Source of the DNA: Romanomermis culicivorax
Lineage: Eukaryota; Nematoda; Enoplea; Mermithida; Mermithidae
Reading direction: 5' to 3'
DNA length: 64,000 bases
NCBI GenBank assembly: GCA_963922205.1
Contig: CAWUHX010000124.1
Location: 1 to 64,000, forward strand
In this document: one piece after another, positions 17,260 to 29,900 of the stretch
Numbering within the stretch: the stretch's first letter is position 1
How the letters are laid out: every line of letters starts with the position of its first letter
Translations under genes and position numbers: made by a program
Notes under the pieces: generated by a model
What the model saw: only the letters and a program-made list of their open reading frames with translations
Told to the model about the DNA's origin: nothing
Databases searched by the model: none

Positions 17260-20140
17260 TCATTTGTCGCTCTGCTTCGGCTCTGTGACTCCTCCGCTGG
17301 GCGTAGAGCTCTCCACCGGCTGCAGATTGTTATTCACGGGAGCCGAACCTGTTGGCTCTGGGGGATTTGTGTTGGGTGTAGGGCTCTCTGGCTGCAGATT
17401 GTTATTCGACGGAGCTAGAGTTGAAGTGCTCTCCAGCGGCTGCAGATTGTTATTCACGGGAGCCGGAGCTGTCGGCATAGGGGCGTTTTTGTTGGGTGTA
17501 GTGCTCTCCACTGGCTCCAGATTGTTATTCGCGCGAGCCGGATTTGTAGTGATTTCCGCCGGCTGTAGATTGTTATCAACGGGAGCCGTACCTGTTGGCC
17601 CTGGGGCATTTGTGTTGGATGTAGCGCTCTCCACTGCCTGCACATTATTATCATCGAGAGCCGGATCTACTGATGCATTATCTGCCTCTGGCGACTCTGT
17701 GCTCTGATCCTCGTCGTCACCTAGACGAAGCTTTGCCTGTTTTTTTGCGTCATTTTTCTGTGTTCCTGCTCCATTTACGCCTTCTTTATACTGCACGCAT
17801 GAAAAACCGCCCCTCCTGTTGGTGCAGTTTAGTTCTAAGAAAAAAGAAACAAGTCTTAATGATGGTGGAGCTAATAGCGATAATAATAGTTGTGAAATAA
17901 GGGATCTGGCAAGTGGGTACGGGTGAAATCAATGTTATGCGCACATACACATGAGACCCGTATTGATCCACTGGTTCCGAGATTGTCATTTTCATTAATT
18001 CCTGGATAGTCACGCTAGCCGTGATATTGATCAGTGGTTGGAGATAAGGCACTATCCAGGAATCTTTAACACAGTCTGCCGCTAAAAAATGATGTCGTAT
18101 GTATGTATGTATACATATTCCAGTCGTAGGTCAACATGGATTACGGGCCTGTTATTTTTTGTTAAGCCTTAAGCGGTATTTGATATTGGTTGAAGCCACA
18201 GCATCACCTAAGTATCTTAACAACACTGCTGATTTAATCCGAGTCACTGCTCCAAGAGAAGGGATGTTGTACATATTCCACCCATGGAAATGACGTATCT
18301 TCCGATATATGGGTCCTGAATTTGATCATTTTTTTTCAAATCTTGGTCACACCACTCATGTTGGTCAGTGATCACAGTTAAAGCATAACCCAGGAGTTCC
18401 GTCAACACTGATGACCTTACCATGGATGTGTTGCATAAAAGCTCGCAGGCCCACAAGTTTCCAGATGATGGGATTTCGTCACGGACATTACTGCCCAAAA
18501 CAGGTAAAAACAGTGATAACACTTTTCTATACTCCATTCATTTTGAAATGATCGATGCAGCGGTCGGAGTTCTCGAGAATGCATACTTACTAGGGATCAA
18601 AAATCAATTTCGATGATCTTGAAGTCATTGAAAAGAGTGATCAACCAAGACTTTCTATGATGCAGCAAAACTTCATTGAATAGGCTTCGCGAGCCTTCCA
18701 TAATTTTGAATAAAGGTTTAGCTGCGAGCCTGCTGCATCGATCATTTCAAAACGAATGGAGTATAGTAGGTTTGTTGCCTGTAGCCAGCAAGTTGTTATG
18801 CCTGCTGCGCGCTTGGGTGGAATAGTCAAGCATGTGCAACATTGGTAAGTGGCAGTATCTATGGCTACGCCTTGAAGTCCATATTCGGATCTTAGCTCAG
18901 ACACCAACGGATCCACTGGGGTGAAGCCGAAACTGGCACGTGCCTGCTCCAGAGATTTTTAGATAAACTGGATGTGTTCATGGATCCAATGAGTAGAACG
19001 TTGAACCTGACCCGCATGTGTCTCAGAGCGTAGAAAGATGTTCATGCAAATAATAAGCAACCTGCGTACACGGAAACCATTTTTTCCTAGTTGACTTAAG
19101 CACTGTTAGGAGAACTACATTATAAAAAAGATTTCCGCAAACGATCCAAGTTTATTAACTGTACACAGACTTGTATGAAGCATATTGTGTCCCGAGGCTT
19201 ATTTTAAAATAAACTGACTACAGTGCTGTTCCTGGATGCAAGATTTTTCGCTAAAATTTAGAACTCGATCCCAAAATTGCTCGTTTCGGACTTGCCTGCC
19301 TATAGGATTTCTATAGTTTGTTTTTCTTGAAATGCTTCTAAATTATAAAAGTGGAAAGCAAGTACTATTTTGGATTTTTACAATTTTTAGCTGAACCATT
19401 CATCACGTGAGATTGAAAATTTGTGGGCTTATTCAAACGACTTTCAACAATTCTTAGAGTGAAAAATTTTACCGTGAAAGCCTTGTGTACGTGATTTTGA
19501 CTGCATAGTTGATTTTTGTCTTTTTCCAACTTTGAAGCATTTTATAAAAAACAAACTACATCTAGCAATTAGCAGTCTCTGATTCAAGTGAGTTAGACAA
19601 CTATATTCTGTTTTTTATGAAATGCTTCCAAATAGAAAAGTGACACAAATCAGTACTGCCGTCAAAATCGTCTACATAAAGATCTGTTTGTAAAATTTTT
19701 AACTCAAAAAATAGCTAAAGCTTAAGTCAGTAAGCTCACAAATTTCCAATCCTGCATGACATTTTGGTTATCAGAAAATCACAAAAATCTGAGATACTAC
19801 TTACTTTCCGCTTTCATTATTTGGAGGCATTTTAAGAAAAACAGACTATAAATAATCAAAATAGAACCATGCTATGCAACCTATAAATGGTCAATCAGAT
19901 GATCTTTTCGCCAAAAATGTTTCCGAATTAACAGTGATTATGCTTGAAAAGCAGGGAAATTTGAACTTACTATGGCCGCCTTCCTTGCCCACTATGTACC
20001 AATGTTCCTTTGGAGCCGAATAAGAGACCGGCAGCAGGATGGCAGTCGCTGAAATATATCGAAAGTGAAATTTGCTGTGTTTTGTGCATCAACAGTGTTC
20101 TCGACTCACCAAACGAAAAGACAAGGCAAACTGGATTCAT
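17260..20140 (-). CDS. Gene A: secreted cysteine-pair protein with repeat tail
   Basis: Exon 1 20110-20140 (31 nt) and exon 2 19971-20048 (78 nt) encode a signal peptide, MNPVCLVFSFATAILLPVSY, split by a phase-1 intron; cleavage is probable near SYSA-PKEHW. The last exon, 17260-17834, begins with a split Lys codon and then LNCTNRRGGFSC. A direct join of the three exons is in frame and gives 227 residues; further small exons in the 2.1-kb intron cannot be excluded. The tail holds six imperfect repeats headed NNNLQPVES, alternately about 25 and 16 residues long, rich in Pro, Thr and Asn. No known family is recognised. It pairs with gene B as a recent duplicate (same exon sizes, same VGKEGG motif). 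Probably secreted and disordered. Confidence 0.65.
18527..18766. mobile_element. MITE family A, copy 2 (reference copy)
   Basis: A 240-bp element in the large intron of gene A. Terminal inverted repeats of about 35-40 bp begin CTATACTCCATTCATTTTGA and end in the reverse complement (…AATGGAGTATAG). No coding capacity. Confidence 0.75.
19313..19558. mobile_element. MITE family B, copy 1
   Basis: Terminal inverted repeats TAGTTTGTTTTTCTTGAAAT at the left and GCATTTTATAAAAAACAAAC at the right flank about 190 bp of AT-rich DNA. It lies in the intron of gene A. Confidence 0.75.
19601..19850. mobile_element. MITE family B, copy 2
   Basis: The left end contains TCTGTTTTTTATGAAATGC and the right end GGCATTTTAAGAAAAACAGA. 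Internal sequence matches copy 1 in the opposite orientation. It lies 43 bp from copy 1. Confidence 0.7.
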
Positions 20141-22307
20141 TTCGAGAATAAACCTGAAACAGAGGAAATGTGATTTACTCGTGTAGTGGGAATGGGTCAT
20201 CGACGACAACCACATCTGTAAACTTATGATTTTTTTGATCTTGCTCCTTTTTCAAGCACCTAAACACTATTCAAGTTCTCAAATCTCAAATGGCAACAAT
20301 GTGACAGCTTGACTCTGATTGCAGAATATTTTCAGGTAATCCGCTTATCAGTATTCGATTTTATTTTTCGAGTTTTTCCTTAATTTTGGTCGGCCATCGA
20401 CTTCTTTGATTACATATTTGACAAATAGACAAAAATCTGCTGTTCTAGACTTCTCCATCCCAAGTTTCTGAACTTCTAAGGTAAAGCTGGGCACATCAAC
20501 CGACAACGAAACAGTATTTCTACTGCAACTATTCGTTCTCTTACTGCTGAAGAAATGATTTCTGAAACTGGACTTATGATATAAATGCCTGCTGTACAGT
20601 CGCAATTTCAATAATGTAGGCAATATTTTCTTCGTAAATTCGGAATTTTAACCAATATCAGTCTTACCGAATACGAATTAGGTCTAGAAAAAATGTAAAT
20701 TTCCGAAATATTTGTTACCACAGCAAACTATTTGAAAAGAACCTACTGTAGAAAGCACAACCATTTTCTGCTTCCACATGAAGCAGTGTTGAAATCTTGT
20801 GTATGACTGATTTATCGTCAGCAGGGATATCGACTAAACGTTTTTGTAGTTAAGTACGTTCTAGAGTTCATAGTCTGGTTTTCATGAAATGCTTTTAAGT
20901 AAAATAAATTGGAGGATATATTTAATTTTTTCATATTCGGAGATAGTTTACTCAATTAAGCTTCGACAAATTTTGAGTAAAAACTTCTGCAATAAAAACT
21001 TTTTGCAAAACAGTTTATTCATTTTTCAATTCGGAAGCGTTTCATAAAAAACATGCCAAGCTACCGCCGCATACAGAATGCGAAATTTCAAGCAGCTGTG
21101 GTACTTACAGGGATATTCTTACTATCCCTACTATCTTACTAAGCAACATGTAGTTTGTTTTTTTAAAGTGCATTTAAAGATGAGACCGGAAAAATGAATC
21201 TTCAGTCAAGGTCTGCACGTATATAGTTTTGCAACTGTCAATATGTCAAAGATCGTTGTAGAAAATCATCCATTTTTCAAGAACGGATATTTTAGATCGG
21301 ATTGGGGATTACAGCTGAATAATGCTGAACCTGATAAACACTGTTAGGCTCACAAAAATTTTCATCACTTTTACTGACATCTGCAACTACTTAATTTCTG
21401 TAAATCAATTCTAAATTTAAAGCTCTTAGACTGCATCATGTTAGATTTTATTTTCTTGCATAGATCTGATACAGGGTCAGCAGGCCAATTGTGAGCATCA
21501 AGTAGGTTTACAGTTCCACAATTATATTCACTGGTATTTTGATGTTCTCTCCCATGCAGAAATAGAAGCCAATTTTCCTATAACAGAAAGGTAGTAGGAT
21601 GCCTTTTCATAAAGCTCAATAATTGAAAGAATTATTAAGTGGCATTTTGAATCTTTTCGAAGGGCACTTAACAGACCTAGCGAAAAGGAGATCCAGGAAT
21701 CGATTAGTTTTTTGGATCAAATGAGGTTCAGCTGAAAGAGTAGAATTACAGCTATTCCTGTGCCCGGCGTCGACATATGATCATTTGGCCTAATCAAGCT
21801 CACTCTTAGCCTCTGCCTAAGCCCACCTTGAGCCTAGCTCTTGGGTTAAGCTTAACATTTCTATTTTATAGCATACTAATAATAATGAGTTTAGCTAGCT
21901 TTACGCTCAAACTCACACCCATGCTTGAACACAGGCCTGAGATTAAACTCGGGCTTAGGCTTAGGCATGGTTCAACGTTCCTGATATTCTATCCTTAGAT
22001 AACGTCATTAGATAGGTGTGCACCTGGCACAGTAATATACAGAAGACAAATAGGAAACATGTTAAATAGAGTCTCAGAGATGACCGTCAAGACTTTCACT
22101 GATCTCCACCTCATCATCATTTAGAATGATGTTTCTCCATTTTTGAGGAAGCTTTTGGTGTGACTCAAATTTCGCTTCCATAGTTTTTTACACGACCACT
22201 CGGAGAGTTTTACTGTCAAATAGAAGAGTTTGAAATGCTATAAAATCAATCATAATTGGAATAAGAATATCTTTATTTCACTTTTAAGGATGATCCGCTG
22301 TCATGAC
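20141..22307. other. Intergenic region between genes A and B
   Basis: About 2.2 kb. The first 650 bp (near 20350-20700) resembles the 5' flank of gene B (near 25440-25800), including an AACTTATG...TAAATG...CTGTACAG...GCA pattern and CTTTGA(T/C)TTA near the start. Degenerate AGGCTTA/TAAGCC motifs lie at 21800-21970. No gene is supported. Confidence 0.45.
20871..21064. mobile_element. MITE family B, copy 3 (shortened)
   Basis: The left end is TAGTCTGGTTTTCATGAAAT and the right end GAAGCGTTTCATAAAAAACA. The interior is shorter than in other copies. Confidence 0.55.
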
Positions 22308-25157
22308 TTATGCCTCGGGCATGTCGTCTTCGAACATATCATCATCATCGTTGTCCTCCGGCTCCGGCTCTGCTGGCGCGTTATCTACCGCCGGTGGTTT
22401 TACATCTTCGGCCACGTCATCGTCTAAGCGAGGCTTAACATTTTTCGCGTCACCTTTCGGCGTCCCTGAATTCCCATTGCCTACTTCATACGGAGTACAT
22501 CTCGAACCTTTATCACTGTATATGCATTTTTGTTCTATGATGAAGAAAAAAGGTCGAGCCTTGGTAGCGATGAGGATGACTATGGGGGGCCCGATGAGGG
22601 TTGTGGGTAAAACATGATCGCCTACGCTATGCCCACTGCACTGACGTTCCTCGTAGAATGCGAATTACAAACCGGCGTCTTTTTTAAGCCTCACACCTAT
22701 TCTGGCATTGGTCAATGGTGAACAAAAGCCCAGCTGAGTAGTTTTTTCAAATTTGGTGACCAGCAGGATGCTGTTGCCTAAATGTTGTGGGATGTTGTTG
22801 GGTCACAAAAAGATTTAGTCCACAGTGTTGAGAATGACCACAGCAGTCACCTTAACTTCGGATTGTTGCAAATCACATACAGTTTAGAGAGCGCCCCTCC
22901 CGTTTTTCGATTGGCTCAGTTGGTTAGAGCATGCGGACGATAACCGCAAGATCCCGAGCCCCTGGCCGGGTCAAGCTTTGACTGAGAACCCGAGCAGTGG
23001 GAACATATTATCTCAGCAATAGAACCTATTCTGGTGCCAAGCCAAAAATTCTGAAGGTGGCCAAGTTGTAACATATAGTCACATGTTTATAATTAATTAG
23101 ATTAGAAAAAATTCAATTGATCGATAACCCAAAGATCATAGAAATAATACATATCAACCACACTAAGAAATATTATACAACGAACAAAATCATTGGTTAA
23201 ATACGAAAAGACAATGAGACTGAGTTATTCAAACCAATCAAGACTCAAAACAATCCTGCCCGATACGATTTATGAAGTCGAACGAGGAGGTCCGACATAT
23301 AGGGCCGTCATGTAGCATGTAGTCACATGTTTATAATTAATTAGATTAGAAAAAATTCGATTTTCAAGTTATAATTTTTGCGTCATTGAGAGGATTTATT
23401 TCTCAAAAACTCACACGAGACAAGAGTCACTTGTTGTCATGAATAATCATGATGGAGTACTACTGAAGTATCTCTAGAAGATTCTAGAAAAACTACTAAC
23501 ATGTGAAATTCACACCAACCATAAAATTGGCAAAATTAGCACACTTAATCTTAAGAGGGATTAATTACCAGAGGGTGTTAAACATGTGGATAAACAGGCG
23601 ACGATTCTAGAAAACTCTCGAATTTATGAAGTGAGTTCATTCCAACTTATTTAGACCTGAAATTTCGCGAGTAGTTGGAGTGTACATTTTGTGCATCCAC
23701 CGCTTTTATTTCCACGTCTTATATTCCTCTATTTGGTATGTATTTTTATTCAATTTTACCATTAAAAAAATAGATTAGTTTGCTTCAATTATTTTTATCC
23801 TACATTTGGGTAGTCCTCCCAAACTGTCTTTTTGGTCAGCTATAAACTAGTTCAGAGCCTGCGTCACATTAGTTGCATTTGCCCAAGGGACGTGACAAAG
23901 TTTATCGAGCCATGTTCGGCTCGACTCGCACCTAATGGTTGGGGCTACAGCGTTATCCACGGCCATCACTTTAATACTGATGACAGAGCAACAGAATATC
24001 TAATAGGGAGGAGCTCGGGCTATGTGATACCCCTAGCTGATGTTCTAAAAGCGGTAAACTCTTTGATTTTGGAGAAAGATGACTCATGTGTATCCAATTA
24101 TGATGAAAAGTTATTTACTGAATGAAGTTCAGTTATCCACCTTAAAGATTTTTGATGAACTTTAATATACCATAAGATGCATTTTTGGGAAAAGTTCAAC
24201 TTTGATAGTATTTGTAGTGCTTTCAGAAGGTATGAATGCCAAGAAACGAATTTTTAGAATTACTTTAAAATTGATAGCATTTTTCGTATCTCTGAAATTT
24301 CTATCTTGGGGACCTCTGACTGGTTATAATATATTTTATCAATATTCATATATTCAGGGCCTTTGTTGCTGCAAGAGGTATGCTGGTTAACATGTGCAGT
24401 TAGCCAGTGATGGAAAGTCATGGCAGCACCGGTTTTCCGCGTCATGAAGCAAAAAATTTCTGCGAATCTTGAAAAGTAACCATTTGGATGGGATCAGTGA
24501 GGAGTAAACATCCCGAGACCTAACCTGATGTCCATATATACACAGCATAGAAATTCTGCTGGGGGTCAGCCAGGACAGGGGGTGGGATACAATATTTTTT
24601 CTTTCTTGATTACCAAAAAAAGATTTTCTAACATCTAACCAGCAACTTATATTAGTCAAATATGTGAAACAACTTGCTGCTTGCTTTTTTAAAGTCTGCT
24701 TTTTTAAAGGGTTCAATGTTACTTCTTTGGAATCATGTATGCTTTGTTCAGAAAAATCGATAAATTACAGCATCATTCTCAACGCCTTTCTCCTCTTTCC
24801 TCCCTCATTTTCCTTTATGATCTTCTTGATCAAAGCTGGATAGTATAAAATCTGCTGGGCTCGGCAAGAATCTGCTGGGGGTCAATCAAAATCTGTTGGC
24901 GTCCAGACCCCCCCAATCCTCCATGTGCATGTGTGCTGATGTCTGGTCAAAACTGTTGTTTCGATCCATAAATAGAAAGCGGAAATGCATGCTTACTTGG
25001 ACCGCCTTCTTTACCAACTATTACCGTATTTTCCCACGGAGCAGTGTTGGACACCGGCAGCAGGATAAAAGTTGCTGAAATATATTGAACGTGAAATTCG
25101 TTGCTTCTTGTGAATGACTAATGTGCTCGAACTCACCGTACAAAAAGATAAGACAAA
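22308..25157 (-). CDS. Gene B: secreted cysteine-pair protein with acidic tail
   Basis: Exon 1 25127-25157 (31 nt) and exon 2 24997-25074 (78 nt) have exactly the lengths and phases of gene A. They encode MSPICLIFLYATFILLPVSN followed by TAPWENTVIVGKEGGP. The last exon, 22308-22534, supplies a split Lys codon, then QKCIYSDKGSRC and a tail ending DDDDMFEDDMPEA. A direct join is in frame and gives 111 residues. The tail shares GTxKxDAK and (K)xRLxDD with gene A but lacks its repeats. A signal peptide of 22 residues is likely. The function and family are unknown. The 2.4-kb intron holds a tRNA-like sequence and repeats, so unseen small exons are possible. Confidence 0.65.
22905..22975 (+). repeat. 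tRNA-derived sequence (Ile-like, degenerate)
   Basis: It has an A-box-like TGGCTCAGTTGGTTAGAGCA and an anticodon-arm-like GCGGACGATAACCGC, with GAT in the anticodon position. The B-box region (GATCCCGAGCCCC) is degenerate and the acceptor stem does not close, so a tRNA pseudogene or SINE head is more likely than a working tRNA. Confidence 0.4.
23065..23362. repeat. Pair of ~50-bp direct repeats 249 bp apart
   Basis: TAGTCACATGTTTATAATTA and the following TTAGATTAGAAAAAATTC occur near 23077 and again near 23326, almost identical. The interval has no gene. Its origin is unknown. Confidence 0.6.
24537..24930 (+). repeat. Dispersed repeat C, copy 1
   Basis: It is bounded by CTGCTGGGGGTCAG-like sequences at both ends and related in reverse orientation to 41175-41585. 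Shared internal blocks are TTTTCTAACATC(T/C)AA, TTACTTCTTTGGAATCATG and a pyrimidine-rich stretch. It lies in the gene B intron. Confidence 0.6.
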
Positions 25158-26014
25158 TTGGACTCATATTTTTCGAATAAGGAGTTCGAAAATATATCTG
25201 AAAGGAATATGTGAACGTTATTTGTGTAAGCACGTTCATTTCATGATTTCAGTCTTCAAACACTATGAGGGCTTATTTATGAACTTTTTCTTAGGATACA
25301 GCGATGTCTTTTGACATACCTACAACATTGGAAAAAAAGATAGGTCTTAAGATTAGTTATGTAACACGGTCCAGAAATGGCCTGTGATCTCAACTCGAAT
25401 AAATGTTTTAGATAATTTATGTTGGAATATTTTTTCTAAATTCTGACCGGCCTTAGGTTTCTTTGACTTATTCGGAAAAAGTCAAAAGTTGTCGTTTTTC
25501 GAGTTATCAATGACTAAAGTGAGGTTTGGTACGTCAAATGCCGTAGGAACGGTTTTTCATTCCTCCCAACACGTAGGCTACATAAATAAATTTTCCAAAG
25601 AAATACGCAATGTACAGAATTGGAGCAGGAAGCAATAGCTGAGAAGCTCATCTTTCGCCATATAAATGTTTACTATACAGCCGCGAAGTGAATAACATAT
25701 CGGCATATTTTTTGAATTCGAAATTTTACCGATTATACAAATCAATCTGAATATAAATTTTTCCCATGTGAAATGTAAATTCCTGATAATCGGTTACAGT
25801 ACGACGACAGGTAGAAATCGTTTACTGTAAAAACTATTTTCTTATCCTAAAACCGCAATAACTTACTGAAAAAATTAACTCGTTTGCATATGACTCAATT
25901 AAAAAAAAGAGCTGTAGCTAAAAATTGATGCATTGAGACAGTGAGAAAGTTTTATTTACTTCAGAAATATTTTCACTGATAGTAATATGGGGGGTTACCT
26001 CTAAAAGTAACTTG

Positions 26015-26192
26015 TAGTCAGTTTTTCTTGAAATGATTATAAGGAGCGTAACCACTGGACAGAAAGTACTATTACATATTTTTGTGATTTTCAGCAAATC
26101 ACACTGTCGTATCGGGGCTGAAAGTTTATTATATAATATTTCTGTCCTTTCTAAATTTACGTACTTGAGTATTTTATAAAAAATACAATATT
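26015..26192. mobile_element. MITE family B, copy 4 (diverged)
   Basis: The left end is TAGTCAGTTTTTCTTGAAAT and the right end contains ATTTTATAAAAAATACAATA. The copy is shortened and diverged. Confidence 0.5.
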
Positions 26193-26453
26193 TTCTCCCT
26201 GACTGTCGGATAATTGCTAGGTTAATCCGCGTGCATAAGAACATCATTTGAATAATCATTGTCATTTGAAAAATACGGCCCTTCTTCTCATTTTGATTTT
26301 AGGGTACTACTTTGAGCCTGTGGAACAGAGATCATGGAGTAGCTAAAAATTACCTTCGGATCAAGTGAAGCAAAACAGAAAGAGTAGAATTGTGCAAGGA
26401 TAAAACGCATTTAATAAAGTCTTAAAATAATCAATGTTTTTCCGCAGGCTTTC

Positions 26454-26454
<1 letters not shown>

Positions 26455-26489
<35 letters not shown>
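26455..26489. repeat. (ATC)n microsatellite
   Basis: Eleven to twelve uninterrupted ATC units. Confidence 0.9.
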
Positions 26490-26906
26490 TCGTCTTCCTT
26501 TGTAAATGTGCCAGGGTTATATGGTATCGTCGATAATTCTACATCGAATATCGTCGATTTACTTGATGACTGAAACAAACGAAATTCACATCGTAGTGCG
26601 GTGAATAAACGCTGAAGCGAACCTTCTTTTAGAATTCAAGGCGATAATTATACCGTATGGCACGTATAACAAGCAGAGATGTGTCGAGATAAAAAGAATG
26701 AAAACAAGAAAAATTGACTTCCGAACTTATATGGAATGTTGCGTTTGGTGAAACCACGATTTAGAAATGCTTTTAGATCCAGGATTGTGAGAGAATTTAT
26801 CACAGAAAAATTAAGAGTGTAGGAGTTTGCATGATACCCTGAAACTTCCATTAGGGACAATCGCATTAGACATTCCTTGTCTGAAATCGTATGATCAAAG
26901 ACTATG

Positions 26907-29900
26907 CTACAGTGCAATGGGATCACTTACGTCTGTCTCATTAGTACGTAGTATGCCTTTTTCTACAGAAAAAGACTCTGATGAAATTGATTTCTCATCG
27001 GAATCTGATTCTAAACTTTCGTTTTTGCTAGTACTATTCGAATATTGGTGCTCAGAGCTTTGCGTCTGATTTCTAGAATTATATTCATGATCATCCTTAG
27101 AATCCGTCTCCGCTGTCTGTTCTTCAATGTTGTTGATCAACAATATCTTGCTTTCTGTAGTTTCCCGTTCAGTAGCTTCTGTCGACGAGTCTTCATCTTC
27201 ATCTCCCTCAGATTCCTCGTCTTCCACCTTTTCAGTAGTTTCCGCTTTATCAACAACTTTGATAATCGATTTATTTTTATTATCGTCTGTGTTGGACTCC
27301 TTCGCCTCACCGTCTTCGTCCGATTTGTCATCATCTTTTTCGTCCGGTTCTACTGTGGACGAGGCTATTCTCCGCTTGTTCATCAGCGGTAGCAGTAAAC
27401 TTGACGCACCGCTCCCAAGGGCAGCGACGGACAAACCCTTTAAAAACCCGTTTTGTGGGCCGGGTTGGACATTTGAAGGATGACGGTCATCGGGGTGATC
27501 TCGCTGTTCAAAACCTTGTGGGTGGTCGTTGGGAGCGAAATTTGGCGATTGATCTACGGTTGTTCTTTCTGTTGTGCCATGGAGTGGAGCGTGCCCAACG
27601 TTCTCATGACGACATCGCCCATCAAAGCATTCCGTTTCTATAAGAAAAAGTTTGATGAATGGTTAGAAAAAGAGTCATACTCAAAACCAGGTATAGAACA
27701 ACTTTGTAAATACTGAGTAGCCAGTACTGGATCAAGATTTTTTTAACAATTTCACAATAATGGTACAAAAATAGCTTGCCTAAAGGGCTTTTAGTACTAA
27801 AAGCTGCTAGGCTGGACTGTTTGGATTTTGTTTCTGAGAAGACAGTCTGTCTATCGCACTATTTTTCGATAATTTCGTATGAGTAACAACAGTTACTGTC
27901 GAGTAATTTTACGGTAATCTATTCTACAATAAGTCATTACAGTTCGACGTCGCCCGCAGCTGTAAAGTTACTGTATTCAGAGTGAAACTTGCTCTACTTC
28001 GATGTCTTTAATTAATTAATCTTAATTAACTTTAATGAGTCTCGGAAAGCAAAATAATCCACGACATCGGTGAGCGGACAATAAACCTGCATCGTAGACC
28101 GAAATCTTTTTTTCCCAATTTGTTTGCCTAACTACTAAAGTCAACTCGATGCAAAAAAGTGTCCACATGTCCAGGTTGTTCATTATTTGCATGAACATCT
28201 TTCTACGCGTCGAGGCTTTTTTGGAAAAAAGTATAGTTTTGAATCCCAGTAAACACAAAGCAGCTCAAAAATCACAGCTTCACTGGTCCGTTTAGTTTTT
28301 AATGGTACTGTTGCACTTTTAAAATAAGGTATGCAGAACGATTGCTGGATATTGTAAATGCAAAAATTGATGCCAAAAATAGTGTTTTACTGCAAACTCA
28401 TGTCGCTTTTCTCATACTGTACTTGTACTTGAACCACAAGAACTTCAATAGGTACACTTAAGACTAGTTCTAATGTTTTTTCTACAGTCATTTCAATAGA
28501 TACATTGATAAGAATACCAGGCTTGGCAGGAAGAGCTCAACTCACCTGTTTCTCTTGAATTAGGAGATGTTATATTGTGCTGTGGCTGAGCTGGATGATG
28601 CGGCATCAGGTCACTCCTATCGTGATCCTACCGCACTTAAAAACAAAGAGTTGGATGAATAATCGTTAATATCAAGTTTTGTCATAAATTTTAATTTTTT
28701 GACCATTTCGAAAGACAAGCAAAGAAAATTTTAAAATCAAACAGTTATTCGAAGAAGTGAGCTCAGTAAATGAAGTTGTTGCCATCGAAAATGTCTAAGA
28801 GCTAAGGGAACATTGTTCAACAGTTTTCAAAATCATATGTTGGACAGTGATTTCGATTCCTAAAATCTTTTGCACTTTTTTAATAGTTAACTGCGTGTGC
28901 ATATTAGTCTCTGACATCGATCCAAGTAATCTACAGCCGGAAATTTATCAGCACACAACTTTTGCCCACTTGTTTCGTTCGGCTTATTCGATAACGCATC
29001 ATGCGGTCCACTGGTGGAATGATGGCGCTCTTGGTCACTGTTTTCATTGATCATCGTTGCTGAAACTCATTGCTAATTAGTCGAGGAAGAAACAATTGCG
29101 AACTTTCCCTATTTATTTTCAAATTATCGATGCAGCGAGGTCGCAGCCAAACTTTTATTCAAAAATATGGACGACTCGTTGACTCCATTCAATAAATTTT
29201 TCTTTGATGTCTTTGATGATCCCACTTTTGAACCACTTCTAGGTTAGCGAAATTGGTTTCCGTATCTCTAGTAAGGCTGCGTTTGTTGCAACTCTGACCG
29301 CTGCATCGATCATTTCAAAGTAAATGGAGTACAGTTTCACTTGGTTTTGTCGGTACAACGTGGCTATGAGTCGAATGTTCATGATTTGGGTTGGTTTTGG
29401 GATGATGCGTCGTCGAAAGAATTATCTCTGTTCGAAAAATGAATGTGATTGTACTACTGCTATTTAAAAATGCTTGAAGTGCTCGCAAGATGGTGTACAT
29501 AACACCGAAGTTGACAAATTAGTGCACCTCTTAAACCTGGCTCATAATTTGTCCGATAATATTCGAGTTTGGGATATTAGTATATCACTTGATGTTGATT
29601 TAAAGCATTTTTACAATGTTAACTTTTTTCAAGAATATTCGAGCCAATAGATTTGTTAGATTTGTAGTGTTCAAAGTTTCACTAAGTAGCTTTTTATCCT
29701 GTATATCACCTTTCCTTGTACGTCAGAAGAAAATTGAACAGATCAACAGCGATTATGCACCAGTTCAATCTCGCTGATCGTTTCCTTGACAACCCAAAAT
29801 TTTGCAGATGTTATGTTGTTAATCTTGTTTTTCTTGAAATGCCTCCAAATTATGAATGTGGAAAGCAAGTAGTATTCCAGATTTTTACGATTTTCTGACA

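Larger units (their letters stand above)
25158..26906. other. Intergenic region between genes B and C
   Basis: About 1.75 kb. It includes the gene B 5' flank that resembles the gene A flank, one MITE-B copy and an (ATC)n run. No gene is supported. Confidence 0.4.

Noticed and set aside
17264-17707. Plus-strand frame opposite gene A
   Set aside because: It is the antisense shadow of the repeat tail; the minus-strand frame has the splice site, signal peptide and paralogue support.
23065-23362. Short LTR retrotransposon flanked by ~50-bp direct repeats
   Set aside because: The repeats are too short, lack TG...CA ends, and enclose no gag/pol sequence or primer-binding site that I can see.
23832-24125. 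A 97-codon plus-strand frame in the gene B intron (FIEPCSARLAPNGWGYSV)
   Set aside because: The composition is protein-like, but there is no recognisable domain, no partner exon, and it lies among repeats; perhaps a retroelement remnant.
27045-27483. Two plus-strand Ser/Phe-rich frames opposite gene C
   Set aside because: They are shadows of the acidic Glu/Asp/Ser tail encoded on the minus strand.
28546-28627. Possible extra exon of gene C (DHDRSDLMPHHPAQPQ)
   Set aside because: It has a good GTGAGT donor and fits the last exon, but its start phase does not match exon 2, and the direct join of exon 2 with the last exon is already in frame. It could be real if exon 2 has another donor or a further exon exists.
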